From Oerskovia sp042887685 (GTDB lineage: Bacteria; Actinomycetota; Actinomycetes; Actinomycetales; Cellulomonadaceae), in the NCBI RefSeq assembly GCF_042887685.1, contig NZ_JBHVOS010000001.1, forward strand, positions 62,001 through 126,000: a stretch of 64,000 nucleotides of DNA. The letters run 5' to 3'. Shown here in pieces: positions 11,330-18,276 of the stretch (the stretch's first letter is position 1; the number at the start of each line of letters is the position of its first letter). The notes under the pieces are model-generated. The model did not search any database and was not told where the DNA came from. It saw only the letters and a list, made by a program, of their open reading frames with translations. The translations under genes and the position numbers were made by a program.

Positions 11330-12033
11330 GCACCCCCGGCACGTCCCCGCTGGACCGCGCGTCCCTCGCGCAGTTCGTCGACCACACCCTGCTCAAGCCC
11401 GAGGCGACCCGCGCCGACTTCGAGGCGCTCGTCGACGAGGGCGTCGCGCTCGGCGTCTACTCGGTGTGCGTCTCGCCGTCGGTCCTGCCGCTCGACGGCA
11501 AGGGCCTGAAGATCGCGACCGTGTGCGGGTTCCCGTCCGGGACGCACCACAGCGACGTCAAGGCCGCCGAGGCCGCGCGGTCGGTCGCCGACGGTGCCGA
11601 CGAGGTCGACATGGTCATCGACCTGGGTGCCGCCAAGGCGGGCGACTGGGCGTACGTCCAGTCCGACATCGCAGCCGTCCGTGCGGCCGTCCCGGCCCCC
11701 ACGGTCCTCAAGGTCATCATCGAGTCCGCCGCGCTGACGGACCACGAGATCGTCGAGGCGTGCCGCGCCTCGGAGGCCGCCGGCGCCGACTTCGTCAAGA
11801 CGTCCACGGGCTTCCACCCGGCAGGCGGCGCCTCGACGCACGCGGTGTCCATCATGGCCGAGACGGTCGGCGGACGCCTCGGGGTCAAGGCCTCGGGGGG
11901 CGTGCGCACGCTCGCCGACGCGCTCGCGATGATCGAGCACGGTGCGACGCGCCTGGGCCTGTCGGGCACCGCCGCGGTGCTCGCGGGCTTCGACGGCGTC
12001 GAGCCGGCCGAGGGCGGCGCAGCGGGCTACTGA
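11326..12033 (+). CDS. deoC: Deoxyribose-5-phosphate aldolase
   Basis: Class I aldolase of 235 aa that splits deoxyribose-5-phosphate to acetaldehyde and glyceraldehyde-3-phosphate, closing the deoxynucleoside route. The barrel motifs are clear: FVDHTLLKPEAT at the start, EVDMVIDLGAAK, VIIESAALTD, and DFVKTSTGF with the Schiff-base Lys, followed by GVKASGGVRT. GTG 11326 overlaps the add stop. A hairpin follows within 25 bp. Confidence 0.95.
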   Translation: MSTPGTSPLDRASLAQFVDHTLLKPEATRADFEALVDEGVALGVYSVCVSPSVLPLDGKGLKIATVCGFPSGTHHSDVKAAEAARSVADGADEVDMVIDLGAAKAGDWAYVQSDIAAVRAAVPAPTVLKVIIESAALTDHEIVEACRASEAAGADFVKTSTGFHPAGGASTHAVSIMAETVGGRLGVKASGGVRTLADALAMIEHGATRLGLSGTAAVLAGFDGVEPAEGGAAGY

Positions 12034-12054
12034 CCCGTACCCGACGGATCGAGG

Positions 12055-12084
12055 GGTGACCGTGCCCGGACGGGCGGTCACCTC
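12055..12084 (+). terminator. Hairpin after deoC
   Basis: GGTGACCG (12055-12062) and CGGTCACC (12075-12082) form an 8-bp stem, with a further CCCG/CGGG pairing inside the loop. It separates deoC from the iron-regulated gene downstream. Confidence 0.55.
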
Positions 12085-12099
12085 TCGGCGTCTCCGGGG

Positions 12100-12118
12100 T
12101 TAGGCTAGCCTCACTTCG
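12100..12118 (+). promoter_or_regulatory. DtxR/IdeR-type iron box before the siderophore-interacting protein gene
   Basis: TTAGGCTAGCCTCACTT and the next two bases match the 19-bp DtxR/IdeR consensus TTAGGTTAGSCTAACCTAA at about 14 positions. The site overlaps -10-like hexamers (TAGGCT, TAGCCT) and lies about 35 bp before the start codon, as expected for repression by Fe2+-loaded repressor. The regulator gene is not in this window. Confidence 0.7.
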
Positions 12119-12151
12119 CCATCGCGGGCGGAGCGCACCCTGGAGGACCGA

Positions 12152-12964
12152 ATGACCGACCCTGCCCCCCGCAAGCCCGAGCGCGTCGCGACCCACGCCG
12201 TGGTCGTGCGCACCGAGCGCCTCACGCCGCACATGATCCGCGTGGTCCTCGGGGGAGAGGGGCTCGACGGCTTCGAGGCCGGCCCGTACACCGACCGCTA
12301 CGTCAAGCTGCTCTTCCCGGACGCGGCCGGCCCCGAGGGGCGCGTGCCGATGCGCACCTACACGATCCGCTCGTGGGACCCCGTCGCGCGCGAGCTCGCG
12401 ATCGACTTCGTGGCGCACGGCGACGAGGGCCTCGCAGGTCCGTGGGCGGCCGCCGCCCAGCCCGGCGACGCGCTGTCCTTCTTCGGCCCGGGCGGCGACT
12501 ACGCGCCGTCGGGCGACTACGACTGGCACCTGCTCGTGGGCGACGAGAGCGCCCTGCCCGCCATCGCGGCGGCTCTCGAGGCCGTGCCCGACGGCGCACC
12601 CGTCCTCGCGGTGGTCGAGGTCGCCTCCGCGGCGGAGGAGCAGGCCCTCACGTCGCCCGGGGCGCTCGACCTGCGCTGGGTCCACCGCGACGCCCACCCC
12701 GACAGCGCGCCCGGCGACGTCCTCGTCGCGGCCGTCGAGTCGCTCACGTTCCTGCCCGGGCAGCCCCAGGTGTTCCTGCACGGCGACGCCGGGTTCGTGC
12801 GCACGCTGCGTCGTCACGTGCGCCTCGACCGGGGCGTGCCCGTCACGGCGCTCTCCGCGTCCGGCTACTGGCGCCGCGGACGCACCGAGGAGGGCTGGCG
12901 CGCCGAGAAGGCCGACTGGAAGGCCGCCGTCGCCCGCGACGAGGAGCCCGTGCTCAGGGGCTGA
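12152..12964 (+). CDS. Siderophore-interacting protein (FAD-dependent ferric-siderophore reductase)
   Basis: Cytosolic flavoprotein of 270 aa expected to reduce ferric siderophores and release iron. It has the ferredoxin-reductase-like FAD motif RTYTIRSWDP, the SIP N-terminal PHMIRVVLGGEGL, and the C-terminal signature SGYWRRGRTEEGWRAEK. GGAGG lies 5 nt before ATG 12152. The iron box just upstream fits induction under iron starvation, together with the EfeUOB operon at 27.8-31.3 kb. Confidence 0.9.
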   Translation: MTDPAPRKPERVATHAVVVRTERLTPHMIRVVLGGEGLDGFEAGPYTDRYVKLLFPDAAGPEGRVPMRTYTIRSWDPVARELAIDFVAHGDEGLAGPWAAAAQPGDALSFFGPGGDYAPSGDYDWHLLVGDESALPAIAAALEAVPDGAPVLAVVEVASAAEEQALTSPGALDLRWVHRDAHPDSAPGDVLVAAVESLTFLPGQPQVFLHGDAGFVRTLRRHVRLDRGVPVTALSASGYWRRGRTEEGWRAEKADWKAAVARDEEPVLRG

Positions 12965-13185
12965 CGGGCCCCGCGCCCTCGGCGGGCGACCGGGGTGCGC
13001 TCGGCGGGCGCGCTCGACCGCGGTCACGAGTGCCCCCGACCGACGCGGCGCCCCCGACCGGTCCGCGGTCCGAGGCGCGCCTGCGACTTTCGATGCGCAG
13101 ACCATGGCCGGTCAGCCGATGCGCCCACCCGGTCCGACGCGATGGAGTGGCTCCGTACCGATCCGGAACCACGAGAGGCCCTCGC

Positions 13186-13818
13186 GTGCAGAACCAGCCG
13201 TACCCCGGGCGGCCCACCCCGGCGCAGCCGGACCCCGCCGACCCCGCCGCGTGGAGGTCGTTCTTCGCCCGGCACCGGCTCCTCACGGTCTTCCTGGCGA
13301 GCCTCGCACTGGTCGTCGTCATGGCGGTCGCGTCGAACCTCGTGGGTCGTGCCACGCCCGCTGGGGCCGCAGGTGCCGTGGGCGCCGTGGGTGCGGGAGG
13401 CGCCGCCGACCCCGACGAGGGGGCCCCGGGCCTCGGCGCGGCCGTGCGCGACGGGAAGCTCGAGTTCACGGTCATGGCCGTCGAGCCGGGGGTCACGCAC
13501 GTGGGAGACGAGCTGCTGGGCGCTGACCCCCAGGGGCAGTTCGTCCTGCTGCACGTCGTGGTGACGAACGTCGGGGACGCAGCCCGGAGGGTCGACGCAG
13601 GCGCGCAGAGGCTGGTCGACACCCAGGGGCGCGAGCACTCGGCCGACCCCACCGCCGGGGGCCACCTCGGCGACGCCGAGAGCTTCCTCGACGACGTCGG
13701 CCCCGGCAGCTCGATCGAGGGCGTCGTGGTGTTCGACGTCCCGGCCGACGTCGTGCCGGCGAGCGTCGAGCTGCACGACTCGTTCATGTCGGGCGGCACG
13801 ACGGTCGCGCTCGACTGA
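13186..13818 (+). CDS. Membrane-anchored protein with DUF4352-like immunoglobulin-type domain
   Basis: A 210-aa protein with a Pro-rich cytoplasmic N-terminus, one transmembrane helix (about residues 31-52), an Ala/Gly-rich linker, and an extracellular beta-sandwich domain. The domain has the telokin-like pattern of DUF4352: LEFTVMAVEPGV, GQFVLLHVVVTNVGD, then a C-terminal GVVVFDVPADVVPASVEL. GTG 13186 is the first start giving a plausible N-terminus, with GAGAGG upstream. Function unknown; a perfect terminator separates it from the convergent phosphomutase gene. Confidence 0.7.
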   Translation: MQNQPYPGRPTPAQPDPADPAAWRSFFARHRLLTVFLASLALVVVMAVASNLVGRATPAGAAGAVGAVGAGGAADPDEGAPGLGAAVRDGKLEFTVMAVEPGVTHVGDELLGADPQGQFVLLHVVVTNVGDAARRVDAGAQRLVDTQGREHSADPTAGGHLGDAESFLDDVGPGSSIEGVVVFDVPADVVPASVELHDSFMSGGTTVALD

Positions 13819-13837
13819 CCGCCGGAGGGCTCTCCGG

Positions 13838-13893
13838 GCACGACGCAGGCCGTCGCCCGCTCCATGTGGAGGGGGCGACGGCCTGCGTCGTGC
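13838..13893. terminator. Perfect 21-bp bidirectional hairpin between convergent genes
   Basis: Arms at 13838-13858 and 13873-13893 are exact reverse complements over 21 bp with a 14-nt loop. It sits between the ends of the DUF4352-like gene and the phosphomutase gene and should terminate both. Confidence 0.85.
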
Positions 13894-13927
13894 GCGGTGC
13901 GGGGCAGGTCGCCCGGACCGTCCGCGG

Positions 13928-15760
13928 TCAGATGCCGAGCGCGGCTGCGACGTCCGCTCGCACCTGGTCGAGGCGGGTCCGCGCGAAGGCGCGAGCCGCG
14001 GTGAGGTCGTCGTAGCTCGCGTCGGGAGCGACCGGGACGATCACCTCGAGGTAGCACTTGACCTTGGGCTCGGTACCGCTGGGGCGGACGATGACCCGGG
14101 TGCCGTCCGCGGACAGCAGCCGGACGCCGTCGGTCGGCGGCAGCCCGTCGAGGCCCTCGGACAGGTCGACGACGTCGCTCACGCCCGAGCCTGCGAGCGT
14201 GCGCGGAGGCGCCGCACGCAGCCTCGACATGGCTGCCGGGATCTGGTCGAGGTCCGTGAAGCGGGCCGAGAGCTGGTCGGTCACGTGCAGACCGTGAGCA
14301 CGGGCGAGGTCGTCGAGCGCGTCGACGAGCGTGCGCCCCTCGGCCTTGAGCCGGTTCGCGAGCTGCGCGAGGAGCAGCGCGGCGCTGATGCCGTCCTTGT
14401 CGCGCACGACCTGCGGGTCGACGCAGTAGCCGAGCGCCTCCTCGTAGCCGTAGACCAGGCCGTCGACCCGGGAGATCCACTTGAACCCCGTGAGGGTCGC
14501 GGAGTAGCCCAGCCCGTGGCTGTCGGCGATCTTGCGCAGGAGCCGCGAGGACACGATCGAGCTCGCGAAGAACGGGGTCCTGCGGCCGGCGGGGTCGGGC
14601 GGGTCCTGTGCCGCACGTCGGCCGATCTCCTCGCCGAGCAGCGAGCCCACCTCGTCGCCGTGCAGCATGCGCCACCCGTTCGACCGGGCGGTCTCGGCCC
14701 CCTGGTAGGTCCCGACGCGCGGGTCGTACACCGCGAGGGCGCACCGGTCCGCGTCGGGGTCGTTCGCGATCACGAGGTCCGCCTTGGCGTCCTGCGCGTA
14801 CGCGAGCGCGAGGTCGATCGCGCCGGGCTCCTCCGGGTTGGGGAAGGCCACGGTCGGGAACAGCGGGTTCGCCTCGAACTGCTCGGCGACGCTGATGACG
14901 TCGGTGAAGCCCGCGTTCCGGAGGACCCGGTCGAGCACCTCGCCTCCCACGCCGTGCAGCGGGGTGGCGACGATGCGCAGGTCGCGCGCGGCGCCGTCGG
15001 ACAGGCGGCCCACCGACTCGACGTAGCCGAGCGCGAGGTCGCGCCCCAGGACCGTCCAGCCGTCGGTCGCGCGGGGAACCTGCACGGCCACGGGCGAGCG
15101 GTCGATCGCGGCCGCGATCTCGGCGTCGTACGGGGGCACGATCTGCGCGCCCTGACCCGAGTCCGTGACCACCCGGCCGCCGAGGTACACCTTGTAGCCG
15201 TTGTCCGCCGGGGGGTTGTGGCTCGCGGTGACCATGACGCCCGCGTCGGCGCCCAGGTGGCGCACCGCGTAGGCGAGCACCGGCGTGGGGAGCGCGGAGG
15301 GCAGGATGGACGCCTCGACGCCCGCGGCCGTGAACACCGCGGCGCTGTCGAGGGCGAACGTGTGCGAGTGGTGCCGGGCGTCGTACCCGATGACGACGCG
15401 CGGCGTCTGCCCCGGCAGGGCGTCGCGCAGGAACGATGCGAGGCCCGCCGCGGCCCGGATCACGACCGCGCGGTTCATGCGGTTGGGGCCCGCCGCCATC
15501 TCGCCGCGCAGGCCCGCGGTGCCGAACTGGAGCGTGCCGACGAAGCGGTCGCGCAGCTCGGCCCGTGCCCGGGCACGCACCTCGTGGTCACGGGGGTCGG
15601 GGGAGTCGGCCTCCGCGAGGAGGGTGCGCAGCTCGGCCTGGTCGGCGGGCTCGGGGTCCGCCTCGATCCAGGCCTCGACCTGCGCCAGGAAGGACGCGTG
15701 GCCCTGCCCTGCCTCGTAGCCGGGGTCGTCCACGTCGAGGAAGTCCTGTGGGTTCGTCAT
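13928..15760 (-). CDS. pmmB: Phosphomannomutase/phosphoglucomutase-family hexose (pentose) phosphomutase
   Basis: Cytosolic mutase of 610 aa moving phosphate between C1 and C5/C6 of sugars. The four alpha-D-phosphohexomutase signatures are seen: TAGLRGEMAAGPNRMN, catalytic serine loop VTASHNPPADNGYKV, metal loop NDPDADRCALA, and C-terminal RPSGTEPKVKCY. ATG 15760 lies 1 bp after the purine nucleoside phosphorylase stop, so the two are cotranscribed. No deoB-type mutase is seen in this window, so this protein could convert (deoxy)ribose-1-phosphate to the 5-phosphate; that is inference from operon context. Confidence 0.85.
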   Translation of the reverse strand: MTNPQDFLDVDDPGYEAGQGHASFLAQVEAWIEADPEPADQAELRTLLAEADSPDPRDHEVRARARAELRDRFVGTLQFGTAGLRGEMAAGPNRMNRAVVIRAAAGLASFLRDALPGQTPRVVIGYDARHHSHTFALDSAAVFTAAGVEASILPSALPTPVLAYAVRHLGADAGVMVTASHNPPADNGYKVYLGGRVVTDSGQGAQIVPPYDAEIAAAIDRSPVAVQVPRATDGWTVLGRDLALGYVESVGRLSDGAARDLRIVATPLHGVGGEVLDRVLRNAGFTDVISVAEQFEANPLFPTVAFPNPEEPGAIDLALAYAQDAKADLVIANDPDADRCALAVYDPRVGTYQGAETARSNGWRMLHGDEVGSLLGEEIGRRAAQDPPDPAGRRTPFFASSIVSSRLLRKIADSHGLGYSATLTGFKWISRVDGLVYGYEEALGYCVDPQVVRDKDGISAALLLAQLANRLKAEGRTLVDALDDLARAHGLHVTDQLSARFTDLDQIPAAMSRLRAAPPRTLAGSGVSDVVDLSEGLDGLPPTDGVRLLSADGTRVIVRPSGTEPKVKCYLEVIVPVAPDASYDDLTAARAFARTRLDQVRADVAAALGI

Positions 15761-15761
15761 G

Positions 15762-16601
15762 TCACACCAGCTTCGCGATCTCGGCGAGCAGGGAGCTGAT
15801 CCGGGGCCCGGCCGCCTGACCGGCCTCGATGACCTCGCCGTGCGACAGCGGGGTGGGGCTGATGCCCGCGGCAAGGTTCGTGACCAGCGAGATGCCCAGC
15901 ACCTCGAGCCCCGCGTGACGCGCGGCGATGGCCTCGAGCGTGGTCGACATGCCGACCAGGTCCGCGCCGAGGATGCCCGCCATGCGCACCTCGGCCGGGG
16001 TCTCGTAGTGCGGGCCGGGGAACTGGGCGTACACGCCCTCGCCGAGCGAGCCGTCGACCGAACGGGCCAGGTCCCGCAGGCGGGGGGAGTACAGGTCCGT
16101 CAGGTCGACGAACGTCGCGCCCTCCAGGGGCGAGGTGGCCGTGAGGTTGATGTGGTCGCGGATGAGGACCGGGGTGCCCGGCCCGTGGTCGAGGTTCAGG
16201 CCGCCGCACCCGTTGGTGAGGATCACGGTCTGCGCGCCGGTCGCCGCCGCGGTCCGCACACCGTGGACGACGTGGCGCACGCCCTTGCCCTCGTACAGGT
16301 GGGTGCGCGAGCCGAGCACGAGCGCGTGGCGGACCGAGCCGTCGGCGCGCTCGATGCGGATCGAGCGCGTCGTCGCGACGTGGCCGGCGACGGCGGGCTT
16401 CGAGAAGCCGGGGATCTCGTTCGTGGGGATCTCCGCGACGACGTCGCCCAGGAGCTCTGCCGCCCCGCCCCAGCCCGACCCGAGCACGAGGGCGACGTCG
16501 TGGCCCTCGATCCCGGTGGCTTCGGCGATGTGGTCCGCGGCGGCGCGGGCCACGAGGAACGGGTCGGTCGTGGGGTCGTCGAGAGACAAGGTCGTCGTCA
16601 T
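15762..16601 (-). CDS. Purine nucleoside phosphorylase (trimeric class)
   Basis: Cytosolic enzyme of 279 aa splitting inosine and guanosine with phosphate to base plus (deoxy)ribose-1-phosphate. Motifs match the trimeric PNP class: LGSGWGGAAELLGDV (phosphate loop), VAGHVATTRS, TNGCGGLN, and GMSTTLEAIAARHAGLEVLG. ATG 16601 is preceded by TAGCCT with a 6-nt gap, so the PNP-mutase mRNA is probably leaderless. M. tuberculosis deoD-pmmB have the same adjacency (recalled). Confidence 0.93.
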   Translation of the reverse strand: MTTTLSLDDPTTDPFLVARAAADHIAEATGIEGHDVALVLGSGWGGAAELLGDVVAEIPTNEIPGFSKPAVAGHVATTRSIRIERADGSVRHALVLGSRTHLYEGKGVRHVVHGVRTAAATGAQTVILTNGCGGLNLDHGPGTPVLIRDHINLTATSPLEGATFVDLTDLYSPRLRDLARSVDGSLGEGVYAQFPGPHYETPAEVRMAGILGADLVGMSTTLEAIAARHAGLEVLGISLVTNLAAGISPTPLSHGEVIEAGQAAGPRISSLLAEIAKLV

Positions 16602-16607
16602 AGGACG

Positions 16608-16613
16608 AGGCTA
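16608..16613 (-). promoter_or_regulatory. -10 hexamer of leaderless PNP-mutase transcript
   Basis: On the minus strand TAGCCT ends 6 nt before ATG 16601, giving a transcription start at or next to the start codon. Confidence 0.5.
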
Positions 16614-16720
16614 TCCGTTCTGGGGCGCCGCGCCCCGCGGAACGCCCGTCCTCGCGTCAGCGCGTCGTCGTGTCCGCATGCTGACACGGATGCCCCTCGG
16701 ATGCTGACAGAATGGCACCT

Positions 16721-18160
16721 GTGACGAACGAGAACCCCGACCTGCAGGCCAGCCGCATCGTGATCCTGGGCGGTGGACCCGGAGGCTACGAGGCGGCTCT
16801 CGTCGCCCGTCGGCTCGGTGCCGACGTCACCGTCGTCGAACGCCAGGGGCTCGGCGGCGCCGCCGTGCTCACCGACGTGGTGCCGTCCAAGACCCTCATC
16901 GCGACGGCCGACTGGATGACGATCGCCGACCGTGCCGCCGACCTCGGCATCCGCCTGCCCGTCGACACCGCCAAGGCCGCGCACCCCGCGATGCGTCGCC
17001 ACATGGTCGACCTGGACGCCGTCAACACCCGTGTCATGGCGCTCGCGGCCGCACAGTCCGCCGACATCCACGCGCGTCTCGAGCGCGAGGGCGTGCGCGT
17101 CCTGATCGGCGAGGGGCGTCTCGACGGCCCGTCGCGCGTGCACGTCACGCTCCAGGAGGACGCGGCAGAGGTCTCGGTCGACGCCGACGTGATCCTCCTC
17201 GCGCTCGGCGCGACGCCCCGCGTGCTGCCGACCGCGATCCCCGACGGGGAGCGCATCCTCACGTGGACCCAGCTCTACAACCTCAAGGAGCTCCCCGAGC
17301 GCCTGATCGTCGTGGGCTCGGGCGTCACGGGCGCCGAGTTCGCGGGCGCCTACAACGCGCTGGGCTCCGACGTCGTGCTCGTCTCGAGCCGCGACCGCGT
17401 GCTGCCGGGCGAGGACGCCGACGCGGCCGAGCTCATCGAGGGGGTCTTCCGCTCGCGCGGCATGACGGTCATGTCGCGCACGCGCGCCGAGGCCGCGGTG
17501 CGCACCGACGAGGGCGTCGAGGTCACGCTCGCCGACGGGCGCGTGGTCAAGGGCTCGCACGTGCTGCTCGCCGTCGGGTCCATCCCCTCGACCGCGGGCA
17601 TCGGGCTCGAGGAGGCCGGCGTCCGCCTGACCCCGAGCGGCCACGTGCAGGTCGACAAGGTCTCGCGCACCTCGGTGCGCGGCATCTACGCGGCGGGCGA
17701 CTGCACGGGCATCCTGCCGCTCGCCTCGGTCGCCGCGATGCAGGGCCGTGTGGCCATGTCCCACGCCCTGGGCGACGCCGTGAGCCCCATCAAGCTGCGC
17801 ACGGTCGCCGCGAACATCTTCACGGCCCCGGAGATCGCGACCGTCGGGTACAGCGAGGAGAAGCTCAAGGAGCAGGGGTCGCGGTACGTGACCACGACGC
17901 TCCCGCTGGCCCGCAACCCGCGCGCCAAGATGCTCGGCATGCGCGACGGGTTCGTCAAGCTGTTCGCGCACCCGGAGGCGAGCGTCGTCCTGGGCGGCGT
18001 CGTCGTGGCCCCGCGTGCGAGCGAGCTCATCTTCCCCATCACGCTCGCGGTCGCGCACCGCCTCACGGTCGACGACGTCGCGGAGGCCTTCACGGTCTAC
18101 CCGTCGCTGTCCGGCTCGATCGCCGAGGTCGCGCGCATGCTCCACCACCGCGAGGACTGA
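16721..18160 (+). CDS. lpdA: LpdA-type flavoprotein pyridine-nucleotide oxidoreductase lacking the redox cysteines
   Basis: FAD/NAD(P) oxidoreductase of 479 aa in the dihydrolipoamide-dehydrogenase fold. It has the FAD motif GGGPGGYEAA near the start, a second nucleotide motif VGSGVTGAEFAGAYNALG, and YAAGDCTG before the dimerisation domain. Where true dihydrolipoamide dehydrogenases have CxxxxC, this protein reads GGAAVLTDVVPSK, so it cannot use a disulfide. M. tuberculosis LpdA (Rv3303c) shows the same loss and acts as a quinone reductase (established, recalled). GTG 16721 is preferred because CAGAAT lies 7 nt upstream; ATG 16712, 9 bp earlier, is possible. Confidence 0.85.
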   Translation: MTNENPDLQASRIVILGGGPGGYEAALVARRLGADVTVVERQGLGGAAVLTDVVPSKTLIATADWMTIADRAADLGIRLPVDTAKAAHPAMRRHMVDLDAVNTRVMALAAAQSADIHARLEREGVRVLIGEGRLDGPSRVHVTLQEDAAEVSVDADVILLALGATPRVLPTAIPDGERILTWTQLYNLKELPERLIVVGSGVTGAEFAGAYNALGSDVVLVSSRDRVLPGEDADAAELIEGVFRSRGMTVMSRTRAEAAVRTDEGVEVTLADGRVVKGSHVLLAVGSIPSTAGIGLEEAGVRLTPSGHVQVDKVSRTSVRGIYAAGDCTGILPLASVAAMQGRVAMSHALGDAVSPIKLRTVAANIFTAPEIATVGYSEEKLKEQGSRYVTTTLPLARNPRAKMLGMRDGFVKLFAHPEASVVLGGVVVAPRASELIFPITLAVAHRLTVDDVAEAFTVYPSLSGSIAEVARMLHHRED

Positions 18161-18193
18161 GGCGCGGGCCCTCGGGCCGCCCGACGATCGTCT

Positions 18194-18220
18194 CCCCGAG
18201 GCGGCCCGGCGGCCTCGGGG
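18194..18220. terminator. Hairpin between convergent lpdA and the membrane EEP gene
   Basis: CCCCGAGGC and GCCTCGGGG form a 9-bp perfect stem with a 9-nt GC-rich loop, centrally placed between the two converging stops. Confidence 0.6.
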
Positions 18221-18276
18221 CCTGGCGGATCGCTGGGTCGCCGCACGCGGCACGCTGGACCCGGACCCGACGCCCG

